Assembly (NCBI GenBank): GCA_009667805.1
Contig: CM019064.1
Coordinates: 380,057,120-380,121,119 of the forward strand
DNA: 64,000 nucleotides
Direction of reading: 5' to 3'
Source of the DNA: Leptobrachium leishanense
Taxonomy: Eukaryota; Chordata; Amphibia; Anura; Megophryidae
Positions 1 to 10,970 of this stretch are shown in pieces. The notes under the pieces are model-generated. The model was given only the letters and a program-made list of their open reading frames with translations, searched no databases and was not told the DNA's origin. The position numbers and the translations under genes are program-made. Numbering within the stretch: the stretch's first letter is position 1; the number at the start of each line of letters is the position of its first letter.

Positions 1-1195
1 AAAGCAGAATATCTGGAGAACAGAGCAGGAGGGAGGGAGAAGGAAGGGGACGGTCCACATAGCCTGACCACCTTCAAAAGCTAAAGTGGTCGGGGTGTAT
101 AGAGTGTCCCCTTACGTTTATTCAAGTAAAGACTTTGTGGGCTGCTGTTTAATTCATTGGATTATGTTTTTGATATGGTGGAGATGATCAGTCATACTGT
201 TCATGCTGACAATGAGTGCAACTTTATATGTAGGCCGTGTCCACAAGACATTTAAAACCACTTTCACCTCCCGAGACACAAGTATGGAGAAACTCAATCA
301 AAGAAGCATTGTGCATGGAATTTTACCAAGAATACGTAATGATCATCCTTTCTAAGAATTGTTTACTATGTCTGGAGCCATGCTTCATCATCCTGACAGA
401 ACATCATGTCCATGTTGACATTTTCTGTAACCCACCCACTCGGTGCCCTTCAACGTGTCAGGCTGATATTAGAAGCTTTAGTATAAAATTGCTTGACAGG
501 GTCTTAATTAGAACCTGAAGTGTTTATTTCACCTCCAAGATTTACAGGCTTGAGTTAGCAATGTGAAGGTCACAATTTCAAAACATATTTTAAAGGGAAA
601 ATACAGCTGGGATTTGACTTGATTGTGTACATATGAGTATTTGAAACAAAAACATAACCTTTTTTGTCAAAGGTGATGGATTCACATATAGCTTCTGTCC
701 TAAAAAACAAAACTAACAACAGCTATCAGAGATTAGCCTCCTGGTCTATTAAGTGTATGTAAAAACAGGTCGTTATATATTCTTTATGCAATAAGTCAAC
801 TCATGTTTTTTTTTATTTCTTTAGTTAGAATTTTTATATATTGCAGCAAGTCGGTAGATAATGCCATAAGCATGAAACAGTGGGTAATACATGTCTGACA
901 GGTATTATCAGTAAGCCAGAATCAGCCATTAATTATAAACACACTGTAATAAAAGTCAGAGGGCACATCTTTAGGAGAAAAGCTATAAATTAAATAAAAG
1001 TCTGCAAAATGATTTCCAAAAGATGTGTCGAAGAAGTGATAACATTCCACATGTGCAGAAAAAGGAAAAGCAAACATGTTTAGTATATTCTCATGGGTAA
1101 GCAACCGATACCGAACGTCCTTAGCCCTCAGAGGCTCAATCACTTCTTCGAATCTCTGCCATCGGTGTTAGTAAAGGTAATTAATATAGTAGCAA
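1..1195. other. Unassigned AT-rich DNA
   Basis: I see no supported gene or recognisable repeat here. Short open frames (for example 237-518 on the plus strand and 922-1143 on the minus strand) have no recognisable motif and are of chance length for AT-rich DNA. Confidence 0.5.
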
Positions 1196-1199
1196 AGTT

Positions 1200-2050
1200 A
1201 CTGATTGAAAGGCATCAACACTTCGGGCAGCAGGCATAGACAGGATCCTCAACTTTGACAACACCCTTCACAATGACATACACAACACTCAGGTGCATGA
1301 CTTTCTTATGTGCGCCGCTGACCCAAATACATCAGATTCACCAGCTTACTGCCATAAGAGCTGGTTTATATACGAAAAAACATCACGTGAAGGGACTGTT
1401 CCAGGAATCCCTATAATTCGTATGTTATATGTCTGTGGAGAGCCTCTATGGTCTCCATATTCCTGGATAGGTGATCCATTTGGGTTTGAAGGGCATCTAT
1501 TTGAGTGGAAAGGTGAGGCTGCTTTGCTTCGATTCCGTCACTCTGCTCTTGTACCACTGTCATTTGATTTTGTACAGTGACCACCTCAGCTCATATCCCT
1601 GCAAACTCATTCTGCCAAAGTGCAAGCTTCATAGCAAAAATGCGTTGTATCTCTTGTTAGGTTGATGGCAGATAATCATCACTGGCTTACTTCCATTTTG
1701 CAGCCACTGAAGAGAGTGCAGAGGTAGTACAGCAGTCATCAAGAGTGTCGAAGGCCTCAGATCTTTCCTCATGCGGAACCCTTGCTATCCAGCACAAGAG
1801 TCTCAGGAGCAGGCACTTATTTTTGCAGCAAATGCGTAACATCCTTCTCCAAGGTACTGGATCCAGGAAAGAAAGGGGATGGAGAGACATACAGTGGCAC
1901 TGCAGGGTCCTCTCCATGGAGATGCAGATGTCCTGATGGCAAGGGCCCTCCATGTGCTAGGAAAAGCTTCAAAATTCTTCATCTTCGTTGGATGTCTCAA
2001 ACTGGGAATTAGGTGTCCAGGAAAGCAGGTCAGCACAGCAATAACGACAA
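1200..2050 (-). pseudogene. Degenerate L1-type ORF1 remnant
   Basis: Minus-strand reading frames here, broken by several stops and frameshifts, resemble the ORF1 protein of L1/Tx1-type LINEs, an RNA-binding chaperone of the retrotransposition particle. Around 1430-1600 there is a heptad-like stretch rich in Q, L and E (for example DALQTQMDHLSRNME). It is followed, one frame over, by NIRIIGIPGTVP at about 1392-1427, which matches the NNIRIxGIPE box that follows the coiled coil in L1 ORF1. Upstream (1690-2040) an open minus frame of 88 residues has no recognisable domain. I see no ORF2 next to it. The family assignment rests on one short motif plus context, so it is tentative. Confidence 0.4.
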
Positions 2051-2281
2051 AAATCTCCAGAAGAGTCCCAAAGCAAGAAAAGGTCTGAGTCTATAGCCAG
2101 AGACACCCAAAAAAATCAACAAAGGGTTCCCAGGACTGTTGACCACCTGTTGAGGTCAGGTGAGTATATTCAAAACAATAGTGGGTTGCATAAAAACAAA
2201 TATTGTTAATTCCTACATTAATGGTTTTAACTATATTTTCCCCAACACCTTAACACCAGAGCCACACTGTACAATCTACAT

Positions 2282-2465
2282 TAGTATTTCCCAAACCTGT
2301 CCTCGGGACCCTCATCCAATCCAGATTTTACAGATCACCTTGGGGAAATGCAGAATGAATATACTGCAATCACTGAGCAGCAAATCATATCACTTGTGCT
2401 TTGTTTCAGATATCTGTCAAACCTGGCGTGTCAGCAGGTCCTGAGGTCAGGTTTGGGAAACACCG
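2282..2465. mobile_element. Short hAT-type non-autonomous element (TTTCCCAAACC family)
   Basis: The ends are inverted repeats: left AGTATTTCCCAAACCTGTCC, right GGTTTGGGAAACACC. The element is flanked by an exact 8-bp direct repeat ATCTACAT (2274-2281 and 2466-2473), the duplication length made by hAT transposases. It is 184 bp with no coding capacity. The element at 35474-35655 has similar ends and internal sequence and is probably the same family. Confidence 0.8.
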
Positions 2466-2533
2466 ATCTACATGGATGCCTAAAGGGCCCTTTGCATGAT
2501 TTGACTAGCAAAACCTGTTTGCATGATCATGAC

Positions 2534-3900
2534 TAGGGATGAGCCGAACACCCCCGTGTTTGGTTTCTTATTCAAACTCGAACAATTTCAAGAGTTCGAA
2601 TTCGGACGCGAACACGATCCGAACTCAATGCAAGTCAATGGGACTTGAACGTTCGATTTTTAGAGTGCCCTGCAAGAGGGCATATATGCAAGATATTTGC
2701 CATAAAAGGTGTATGAGGGTCCGGGGATCCGGGTAGTGCCCTGGGGGACAGGAAACAAGGAAAAAAAGTTTTAAAAAAGACGGTTTTAAAGGAACAGTGA
2801 TTTTTCCATGAAATAAAGGTTAAGAATAAAAACAAAAACTTCCTTCAAATATCGTGCCTAGGAGGTCCCCATAACCTGCCCGTGAAGTGGCGGATTTCTA
2901 GGATGTATAGAAATATTTAAAAAGAAAAAAATGACATTTCAAATGATGGTAAATGTTTTTCCTTTTATCTATTCATAAACAACTGCTTGGGGCGGCAGCC
3001 TGTGTGAAAAGAGGAGATGTTTTAGGATACGCAGAACAAGTTTAGTGATTTTTGGGCTAAATTATGGTGAAACTTATGCAGGCTTTGGATGAAAGTAACA
3101 ACAGGTGCATTAAAATTGGACCTTTGGTGGCAGCTAGTGCCTTCACACCGTAACCCCTCTGAGGTATTGTGGAAGAGTGCAGGGGTGGACTCTGCATTCA
3201 AATATTAAAATGATTGGAATCTGGTACACGCGTCAGTGTCAGTGCACCCAAATATTGGGCCTTTGGTGCCAGCTAGTGCCTTCACACCGTAACCCCTCTG
3301 AGGTATTGTGGAAGAGCGCAGGGGTGGACTCTGCATTCATTCAAATATTAAAATGATTGGAGTCTGGTACACGCGTCAGTGTCAGTGCACCCAAATATTG
3401 GGCCTTTGGTGGCAGCTAGTGTCTTCACAGCCTGTCCCTGATAGCTGGCAGTGCCAAGACAGAGATTCAAATTTCCAGAAGTATGCTATGCCTCAGTCAT
3501 ACACCCTTATAGCTGGCAGTGCCAAGACAGAGATTAAAATTTCCGGAAAAGCAGATATAACTCAGTGATACAGCCTGTTATGCAACAAACAATCTCCTCT
3601 CCTCTCTGATTCACTCCTGCAAAAAAAACACGTGCTGGGGCTGCGGGGAAGCCTTATATAGTGTGCTGCGGGACTTAGCTCTGTGAGCCCATGATTGGAC
3701 TCTGAGCCCTGATTGGCATAGTCTTGCACCTGACCACAGTAGCCAATTAAAAGCTTCAGGCCAGTGGAAAAGTGCATTGTGGTCCATTGTGGTGCATTGT
3801 GGGTGAACACGCAGCGAACACGCGGAAATGTTTGAGGTTTGCCGAACGGGCAATGTTGTAATCGAACTCATGTTCAGATCGAACCGCCAGCCCATCCCTA
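2534..3900. mobile_element. Non-autonomous hAT element (TAGGGATG family), complete copy
   Basis: The ends are TAGGGATGAGCC (left) and CATCCCTA (right). The flanks are an exact 8-bp duplication ATCATGAC at 2526-2533 and 3901-3908, which fixes both boundaries and points to hAT. The interior has internal tandem duplications: a unit of about 137 bp beginning near GGCCTTTGGTG recurs from about 3120, 3257 and 3400, and a 72-bp unit with TAGCTGGCAGTGCCAAGACA occurs near 3440 and 3510. Open frames inside carry no transposase motif, so it depends on a transposase supplied elsewhere. Related ends occur at 27669 and 29906. Confidence 0.85.
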
Positions 3901-3908
3901 ATCATGAC

Positions 3909-5359
3909 ATCAGGTTTACAACATCATAAATGTGCATTTCTTTCATTTGTATTTTTTTCCTGTCCACCTCTTAAAAACAATTTGAGATGAAAATAAATTA
4001 AAACAATTAAAGCTCAAACCACCCAGGAATGTTTCCTTCAAAATTCACCGTTTGACAATAATTTTGCATGTTATCCATGAAAAATGGCGCAAAGTATAAG
4101 GCAAAATGAAAAAAAATCTGAAAAATTTGATTTTCACTATTGCCAACTTTATAGCGAAACAAGTGGCTCAATATAACCTTGTATTGAAGCAGTATTGTTT
4201 AGTTGCTGCCATTTTTATATTTTCTCCAGTTTGCAATATCCGTAAAGATAACTGGTACCAAGCTGTGTAATGTTTGGTCTATTTGCAGAACTTCAACCTA
4301 CACTATCTTCAAGCCATTAATTAATGAAGCATTTAGTGTTATTGAATAAACATTGTTCCAGTGCACATTTTCTGAAGTGTTGACTGCTAGGAGCATTACA
4401 TGTATCAATGCTAATTAAATAGGGAGCTCCGTTCACTGGAAATAATGCGTTTACCTATTTAACCAGCAGGCTATCATCATAATTTGATTTCTTTCTTAGG
4501 TAAACAACAGCAAAAGTAATTCTCCATTGTGCACAACGTTGCCTCGCGGACTCTTTGCAGTGATTTGTAATGTCACGGGACATAGAAATGAGTTTACTAC
4601 TCAGTGCTATATATCAAGGGGAATTGAGTTGAGTCTCTTACATAGGATGGAGGTTTTGAAGACGGCAAAGTTAAGACCAGTAGAATGTCCCTTGCTCTAA
4701 AGATTAATTCTGGTGCCAAAAAAGCTTTGTCTTTTTCGCTTTAATAAGTGAACTCTGGTTCCAGCGGAGTTGGAATAATGGTTGAAAATTAAAAAGCAAT
4801 GGCCCTCACTGCACTGTTAAAGAATGCTTAATTAAACAACAAAATGATCCATAAATCACATATTTCTTGGTTTATAACCATTATTGTGAGTCAGGAAATT
4901 GCAAATTCACTATAAACTTTCACTCATCCAGAATTCCACTACAGTCACTGAGCTCAAAGCTTTTAACCTCTTCATGGCAGGTGATTTGCCAAGAAAGCCA
5001 ATGATACATAGAGGCTTGCTAAGAGCCTTTTTTTAATAAAAAACATAAAAAAGTGAAGCATGAGCACATTGTTAAATTGTATAATATGACTGATAGAGTA
5101 GTAGTAAATAAAGTAGTGCATATAAGGGTGTAGCTGCTCAGTTAATTGCTCCTACCTTTAAGTTTCCCAGTTATTCTTTTGGAGTTTTTCTTATTTGGTT
5201 CAGCCTGAAGAACATGTAAATTAAGTGATAAAGGTAATGTCTGCACATCCTAATATATGGGAAACAAACCTCTATGTGTCTGATACAGATAATATTTTAT
5301 TATTGGTGATATCTTCAAGCAAAACAAAACTATATAATCCAGTACCAGTCCTAGGACTT
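3909..5359. other. Unassigned AT-rich DNA
   Basis: No gene, RNA or repeat that I can support is visible here. Confidence 0.5.
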
Positions 5360-5791
5360 AAAGGGATACTCTAGGGAGTCAAAAGGGTTAAACATTAACA
5401 CCTCTGCATTCCCTCTCTCCTGCTTTAACACCACAGTATTGTTAAAACTCACCTTTTTTCCTGTGTCAGGCTTCCTTGGCGCTGCGACACGTGACACACT
5501 GCGGTTTCCGCTCAAGCTGCTGATGTCACATGACTGGAGGCTGAAGCGAGTGTCAAGCCAGTCCAAGGGCTATCAATGCCAGCACATCGTGAGCTATTGG
5601 CTGAAGATCAGTCCCGAAGAGTCCCATTTCTGAGAACTCATTCATGAAGCTGACAAAAGAGATTTCCTGGCACGTAGGGGCTGAAAAAGCCCTCTGAGAC
5701 ACTTCCTGGAGGGGGGAAGGAATATGAACACTCAAATTATATTAAGTGGTCACAGTGCCTTGAGTGGTTACAGTGACCTGAGTGTCCCTTT
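5360..5791. mobile_element. MITE with AAAGGGATACTC / GAGTGTCCCTTT termini
   Basis: A 432-bp segment bounded by inverted ends (left AAAGGGATACTCTAGG, right CTGAGTGTCCCTTT) with a GC-richer interior than its flanks. No transposase is encoded. The target duplication is not clear (short T-rich flanks), so the superfamily is left open. Ends of the AAAGGGACACT type are a common MITE signature in amphibians. Confidence 0.55.
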
Positions 5792-5929
5792 GAGATTTGG
5801 GGGTGGATAGGTTTCAAATTGTGTTTATAAAAGCTAAATGGTGTGTAGTGCTGTTGGTGTGTGCCATTATTTTCCACTTGCCCTCAGCTGTTTTTTTTAC
5901 TTGCTTGTTAAGAAAATATGTCTCACAAT

Positions 5930-8205
5930 ATGTCTCACAATAACTCTTCTCTGTGACCCTCACACCTATGGAATGTCCCATTTATCTCTCTTCCTATCTG
6001 GCTATCTCTGTATCTCTGAGTCCTATTTGTTTTGCTAATGTCTCCCCCCTTCCAATTAGAAAATCTCCTCTCATTTCACTTTGCTCTCCCATTTCACCTC
6101 ATTCCCTGCTATTTCACCCCTTTTCTCCTGCATTTTAATGTATCTTATTTTCATCTGCCTTTAACCCTTAATGTTATCCTTCCATTATAGTCTTGTATAT
6201 TTGCCTTCTCCAATAAGGTCTTTATTCATCATGTCTGTCCTCACATGTTTAACTCATTCCCTTCTGCGACTGAACATTGCAAGAGGTCTTCACGTTATTA
6301 CGATCCTCTCATCTCACTACCTGCCCCTCGACTCCGTTCCCTCACATATTACCAAAACACTTTGTTTCTCTTGTACCATCCTTGACCCACACCTTTAATC
6401 TGTCCTTAACCTCTGGGGTCTTTTCTACTCGCCTCAAACAGGTCACGATAGTCCCGATCCTAAAAAAGTCGTCTCTGGATCCAACTGCTCCCTCCAACTA
6501 CCACCCCGTGTCCCTGCTCCTTTTTGTCTCCAAACTCCTTGAAAGCTTGCATATGTCCATCTGATTGACTACCTCAACACCCACTCTCTCCTTGACCGTC
6601 TGCAATCTGGCTTTCGCCTACTGCACTCCACAGAAACAGCTCTTGCAAAAGTGTCCAATGACCTTGTAGCTGCTAAATCAAATGGGTGCTACTCTCTACG
6701 GATCCTTATTGACCTCTCTGTCGCCTTTGATAAATTGACCACACGCCTCCTTCAAACTCTTAGTGATATAGGCCTTCAAGGTACTGTTTTTTCATGGTTC
6801 TCCTCCTACCTGTCCCAAAGTTTGTTTAGTGTCCCATTTTCTGGAATTACCTCCTCCCGGCAGCCTGTCTCAGTTGGGGTGACCCCAAGGTTCAGTACTG
6901 GCTCTCTTCTTTTCTTGATCTACACTGCCTCTCTAGAGCAAACTGATCAGCTTCTTTGGATCCAGTACCACCTATACACTGACACTCAAATATACCCCTG
7001 ATCTTTCTCCTGTGCTCCTGGATCAACTGTCTCTCTGCTTTCTTGAACTGGATGTCTTCCCGCTTCCTTAAACTCAATCTTTCCAAAACTGAAATTCTCA
7101 TTCCTCCCTCCATGGAAAACCCAATGCCACTTATCTCTCTACGAGTAAATGGAACGCTCATTAGCCCAACACCTCAAGCTTGCTGCCTTGGTGTCACTTT
7201 AGATTTTGACCTAATGTTTTCTCCCCACATCCAGTGACCAAATCCTGTTACTATCAACTCAAGAACAATGCCCACATTCGCCTCTTTCTGACACCAAATA
7301 CCACAAAGGTTCTGGTTCATGCGCTTGTCATTTCACGATTCGATTACTGCAACTCGCTCCTTATTGGCCTCCTCAACTCCCGTATTTTCCCTTTGCAGGC
7401 TGTAATGAATGCAAGGGCCAGTCTTATTTTTATCACCAGACGCTCGTCGTGCACCTCCCCCCTCTGCCGGTGGCTTCATTGGCTTCCTGTACGTTTCAGG
7501 ATACAGTTTAAAATATTGGTTCAGGTTCAAATCGCTCAATAAATCGACCCCCATTACATGTCTTCGTTACTCCACCAGCACGTCCAATCTAGACAACTCT
7601 GATCAGTTGGTGACCTCCGCCTGTCCTCTGTCTACACCTGTGCTGCCTCCAAGACTTCTCAATGGCAGCTCCGGTCCTGTGGAATGACTTGCCTCGCCAT
7701 ATCAAACTCTCCCCTAATCTTCTGGTCTTCAAGATATCCCTCAAAACCCATCTCTTCAGATCAGCAATCATACCACATTACTGATACAATTCATCCCTCT
7801 GCTCACCTACTCGCACATCACGATTGGAGCCACTTCCATTGCCCCCCACTCCTGAACCACTGGCACTAATGATCCTGACATCCAGTAATACTCTCCTTGT
7901 TTTATATACCGTCTTAATTGGTCCGATTGTCAGCACTCTGCTCACCTACCCACACAGGATTGAAGCTGCATCTATGGCCTCACCATTCCCAAACCGCTGG
8001 CACTAATGATCCTGCCGTTCAGTAAAATTCCACTGGTCTTCCTCAATCCCAATCCCTCTAGACTGTAAACTACTATGAGCAGGGCCCTCTACACCTCTTG
8101 TTTCTATCCTTTGTCGGTTTATCTGTATTTCGTTCCCTTTGGTTATTATAAAGCGGTGTGTGAAAACTGTTGAGGCTATTTAAATGACGATGAGAATGAT
8201 AATAC
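5930..8205 (+). mobile_element. 5'-truncated L2-type LINE
   Basis: A non-LTR retrotransposon copy on the plus strand, starting without an endonuclease domain and ending in a 3' UTR of the type shared by frog L2 copies (CTAGACTGTAAACTACTATG, then a region with ATTATAAAGCGGTG near 8150). The reverse transcriptase region occupies about 6390-7260 and the C-terminal domain about 7270-7780. The copy is old: its reading frame breaks repeatedly. A second copy in the opposite orientation lies at 59888-63235 and a bare 3' tail at 48031-48390. Confidence 0.75.
6280..7790 (+). pseudogene. L2-type reverse transcriptase, inactivated
   Basis: Fragments in all three plus frames give the order expected of an L2-clade polymerase: [17 protein letters not shown] and [11 protein letters not shown] (thumb-side start of RT, near 6390-6480), [17 protein letters not shown] (6494-6545), a DLSVAFDK block (6710-6735) corresponding to the first catalytic aspartate region, [25 protein letters not shown] in place of the usual [11 protein letters not shown], then HLYTDTQIY at 6973-6999, where the YADD catalytic box is damaged. 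The C-terminal part keeps SRFLKLNLSKTEILIPPS, CCLGVTLDFDLMFSPHIQ and WLHWLPVRFRIQFKIL. Numerous frameshifts and stops and the ruined YADD make it non-functional. Placing it in the L2 rather than the closely related CR1 clade is by overall motif spelling. Confidence 0.75.
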
Positions 8206-8494
8206 TTACTCTCTTCATTTTTTCGTATTCTATCTTTCCACTTTCTCTACTCCTATCTCACATTCCTTATTCCTCCATGACTTTATGGTGGTGCTACATA
8301 AACATTTGAGGGGAGCAGAGCACTACTTAGCTTGACTGTCCTCCATAGTCAAATTTCCATTGGCCCAGACCTCTATGTCAACTGAAGTGAATGTTAGATT
8401 AGGGGTAGCAAATTTAATGGGAAATAACACCATATATTTGCCATTTACAAATAAGTTATCCAAATGGAACCTGGGCGTGACAAATTCATGCTTA
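8206..8494. other. Spacer between the L2 and CR1 copies
   Basis: About 290 bp. The part at 8323-8497 is open on both strands: the minus frame contains FPIKFATPNLTFTSVDIEVW and the plus frame VKFPLAQTSMSTEVNVRLG. I do not recognise either and cannot tell whether it belongs to the adjoining CR1 element. Confidence 0.35.
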
Positions 8495-9620
8495 TAACAT
8501 CCTGATGTGAACTGGAAAACCAAAATAGCTGGGTGCACCAGGAGTACAAATATTCTAAACTCCTTACTGGGATTATCTCTAACACAAGTAGTTGAGGAGC
8601 CGACCCGTAAAGAGGCCATATTGGATTTAATACTCACAAATGGAGGTTTGGTATCAGACGTTGTTGTAGGAGAAAATTTGGGATCTAGTGATCACCAGTC
8701 AGTGTGGTTTAATATAAGAACAGGGATGGAGCCGCGCCACACAAAAACAAAAGTTTTAGACTTTAAAAAAGCAGATTTTTCTAAAATTAGATTTTGTGTG
8801 AATGAGTCATTATCAGACTGGAGGAGTTTAAAGGGAGTCCAGGAGAAATGGGATTATTTAAAGGAAGCATTATTGAAGGACACAGGCAATTGCATTCGGC
8901 TTGTTAGCAAAAACAAAAAAGGGAAGAAACCACTGTGGTACTCTGCAGAAGTGGCCAAAATAGTGAAGGACAAAAAGATAGCATTCAATAATTTAAAAAA
9001 AACTCAGAGTGAAGAAGATAGGCAAACCTATACAATTAGGCAGAAAGAGGCAAAGCAATTTATAAGAACTTCCAAAGCACAAGAAGAGAAAATAGCTCAG
9101 TCAGTAAAAAAGGGGGACAAAACATTTTTTAGATACATAAATGAGAAAAGAAAAGTAAAACAAGGATTAGTTAGATTAAAAACAAAGGAAGGAAGGTATG
9201 TAGAAGAGGATAAAAGTCTCGCTGACTGCCTCAATGAATATTTTTGTTCAGTCTTTGCAGAAGAAAAGGGACCTCAGTTAGGAGGAAACACTAACAAGAC
9301 ATTTACATATGAGTTTACAGAGGAGGAGGTTCTACAGCAGCTGTCTAAAGTAAAGACAAATAAGTCTGATGGGATCCACCCTAAATTATTAAAAGAGCTC
9401 AGTGGTGTAATAGCAAAACCATTAACAGATTTATTTAACCAATCCTTGTTAACGGGAGTCGTCCCAGAAGACTGGAAATTAGCAAATGTTGTGCCCATTT
9501 ACAAGAAGGGTAGTAGGGAGGAATCGGGGAACTATAGGCCAGTTAGTCTTACGTCAGTAGTGGGGAAATTAATGGAAACCATGTTAAAGGAAAGGATTGT
9601 TGAACATCTAAAAACACATA

Positions 9621-10416
9621 CAGGGTTATCCAAAGAGATCCGAATTCCTTGAGAAAGGTAACCGAATGCTGAAAATCAGCGTTCGGTTACCTTTCTTGGC
9701 CATTCGGCTATCCAGATAGCAGGCAATTCGCCAAATCCTAGCGAATTGCCTGAACATACGGTGCCTGTTCGGTCCCTGTTCGAGGGCAGTGAAATCCCCA
9801 TGAAAAGCAATGCTTCGGCTATTCAGAGAACACAAACAGCAGTGAAAGGTTCCCCTAATGCCCTGCCATTCGGGGGTTTCATGCGGCAAGTTAATTCAGG
9901 AGAATCCCATAGACTTCAATGTTAAAAATATTCCCGTTTTAATTCAATATCTAATAAACCGTTCATTATAAAATTCTGCAGTAAAGAGTCTCTTTATTTA
10001 TAGATTTTGTAGGATACATTAAGCATTTTTCTGAAATTTGTTTTATTTTTTAAAAGTCCGATTTTTTTTTTTTCAGTTTACTTATTTTTTTTGTAATAGC
10101 CCTTTTTATTATCATTCCCTGGACCTCCTGTGTAAATTTCAGACATTTTCGCTCAGTAGTTTCAATTTCCCATTCATACATTCGACGGGTTTATCCAGAT
10201 GTTTTTGTGGCTTTTCAGCGTGCATTCGGTGGGTTTTGCGGTGAGTTTTCGGGGGGTTTACGGCAGCTTTCCCCTGCAATTCGGGGACCCTGTGGTGTTT
10301 GCTGAATACACCGCAGGGTCACCGAAATGGGATCGGCAAAAGGAACCGAATTGAACGAATTGAACGAAAAGTCACCGAACGTGCGGTAACTTTTCGAATC
10401 TCTTTGGATAACCCTG
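9621..10416. mobile_element. CAGGG-type non-autonomous DNA element, copy 1
   Basis: Ends are CAGGGTTATCCAAAGAGA (left) and TCTCTTTGGATAACCCTG (right), an inverted pair. Just inside each end is a near-perfect hairpin: left arm AAAGGTAACCGAACGCTGA facing TCAGCGTTCGGTTACCTTT, right arm CGAAAAGTCACCG facing CGGTAACTTTTCG. Flanks are ATA on both sides (9618-9620, 10417-10419); collapsing them rejoins CR1 codons T-H-R-L-Q-D in frame. No coding capacity. The superfamily is unresolved: a 3-bp duplication suggests PIF/Harbinger, but ATA is not its usual TWA target. Confidence 0.85.
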
Positions 10417-10544
10417 ATAGATTACAGGATCAGAAACAACATGGGTTTACCTCAGGGAGATCATGCCAAACTAATCTTATTGATTTTTTTGATTGGGTAA
10501 CAAAAATAATAGACACAGGTGGTGCAGTAGACATTGCTTATTTA

Positions 10545-10970
10545 GGCTAGGGTCAGACGAACGCATTTTTTGCGTCGTCCGTGAAAAAGTGCGGTCGAAC
10601 GAATGGACGTATTTTTCACGGAATACGCGATAGCGGTCATACGATGCGCAGTTTCGTCCGTGATTTTGTACGGATCATCAATAAAACACTTTTTGCGTCT
10701 GGACGTTATGTTGGCCGGACGTGTGCAGCGTCTGACGTCTCCTAATCACGCACACACGCCGCTATGCGGCCGCAGCGCACTCTGTACGTCAGTAGTAGCG
10801 GTTTGACGTTCTCGAAAAAATGCGTTCGTTTGCCACTTGCGTTGCACGGACGAACTTTCGTGCGGCCGTTCGTCGTATGTTCCCCGGCATTGGACGTCAT
10901 TTGCTGCTAGCACGGCCGTGATTTCGTGCGGCTAAACGCACGTTAAAACTGCGTTCGTCTGACCCTAGCC
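10545..10970. mobile_element. PIF/Harbinger-type MITE, copy 1 (GGCTAGGGTCAGAC ends)
   Basis: A 426-bp element with ends GGCTAGGGTCAGACGAACGC and GCGTTCGTCTGACCCTAGCC and a CpG-rich interior, flanked by TTA at 10542-10544 and 10971-10973. Excision plus one TTA restores CR1 codons Y-L-D-F-S-K exactly. A 3-bp TTA/TAA duplication with extended TIRs is the PIF/Harbinger signature. It encodes no transposase. Confidence 0.9.

Noticed and set aside
1293..1580. Plus-strand 95-codon frame as a host exon
   Set aside because: It is antisense to the L1-type ORF1 remnant and shows no splice-site context or domain.
8323..8637. Minus-strand 104-codon frame as a gene
   Set aside because: Its right part is antisense to the CR1 endonuclease; the left part is unrecognised and has no supporting context.
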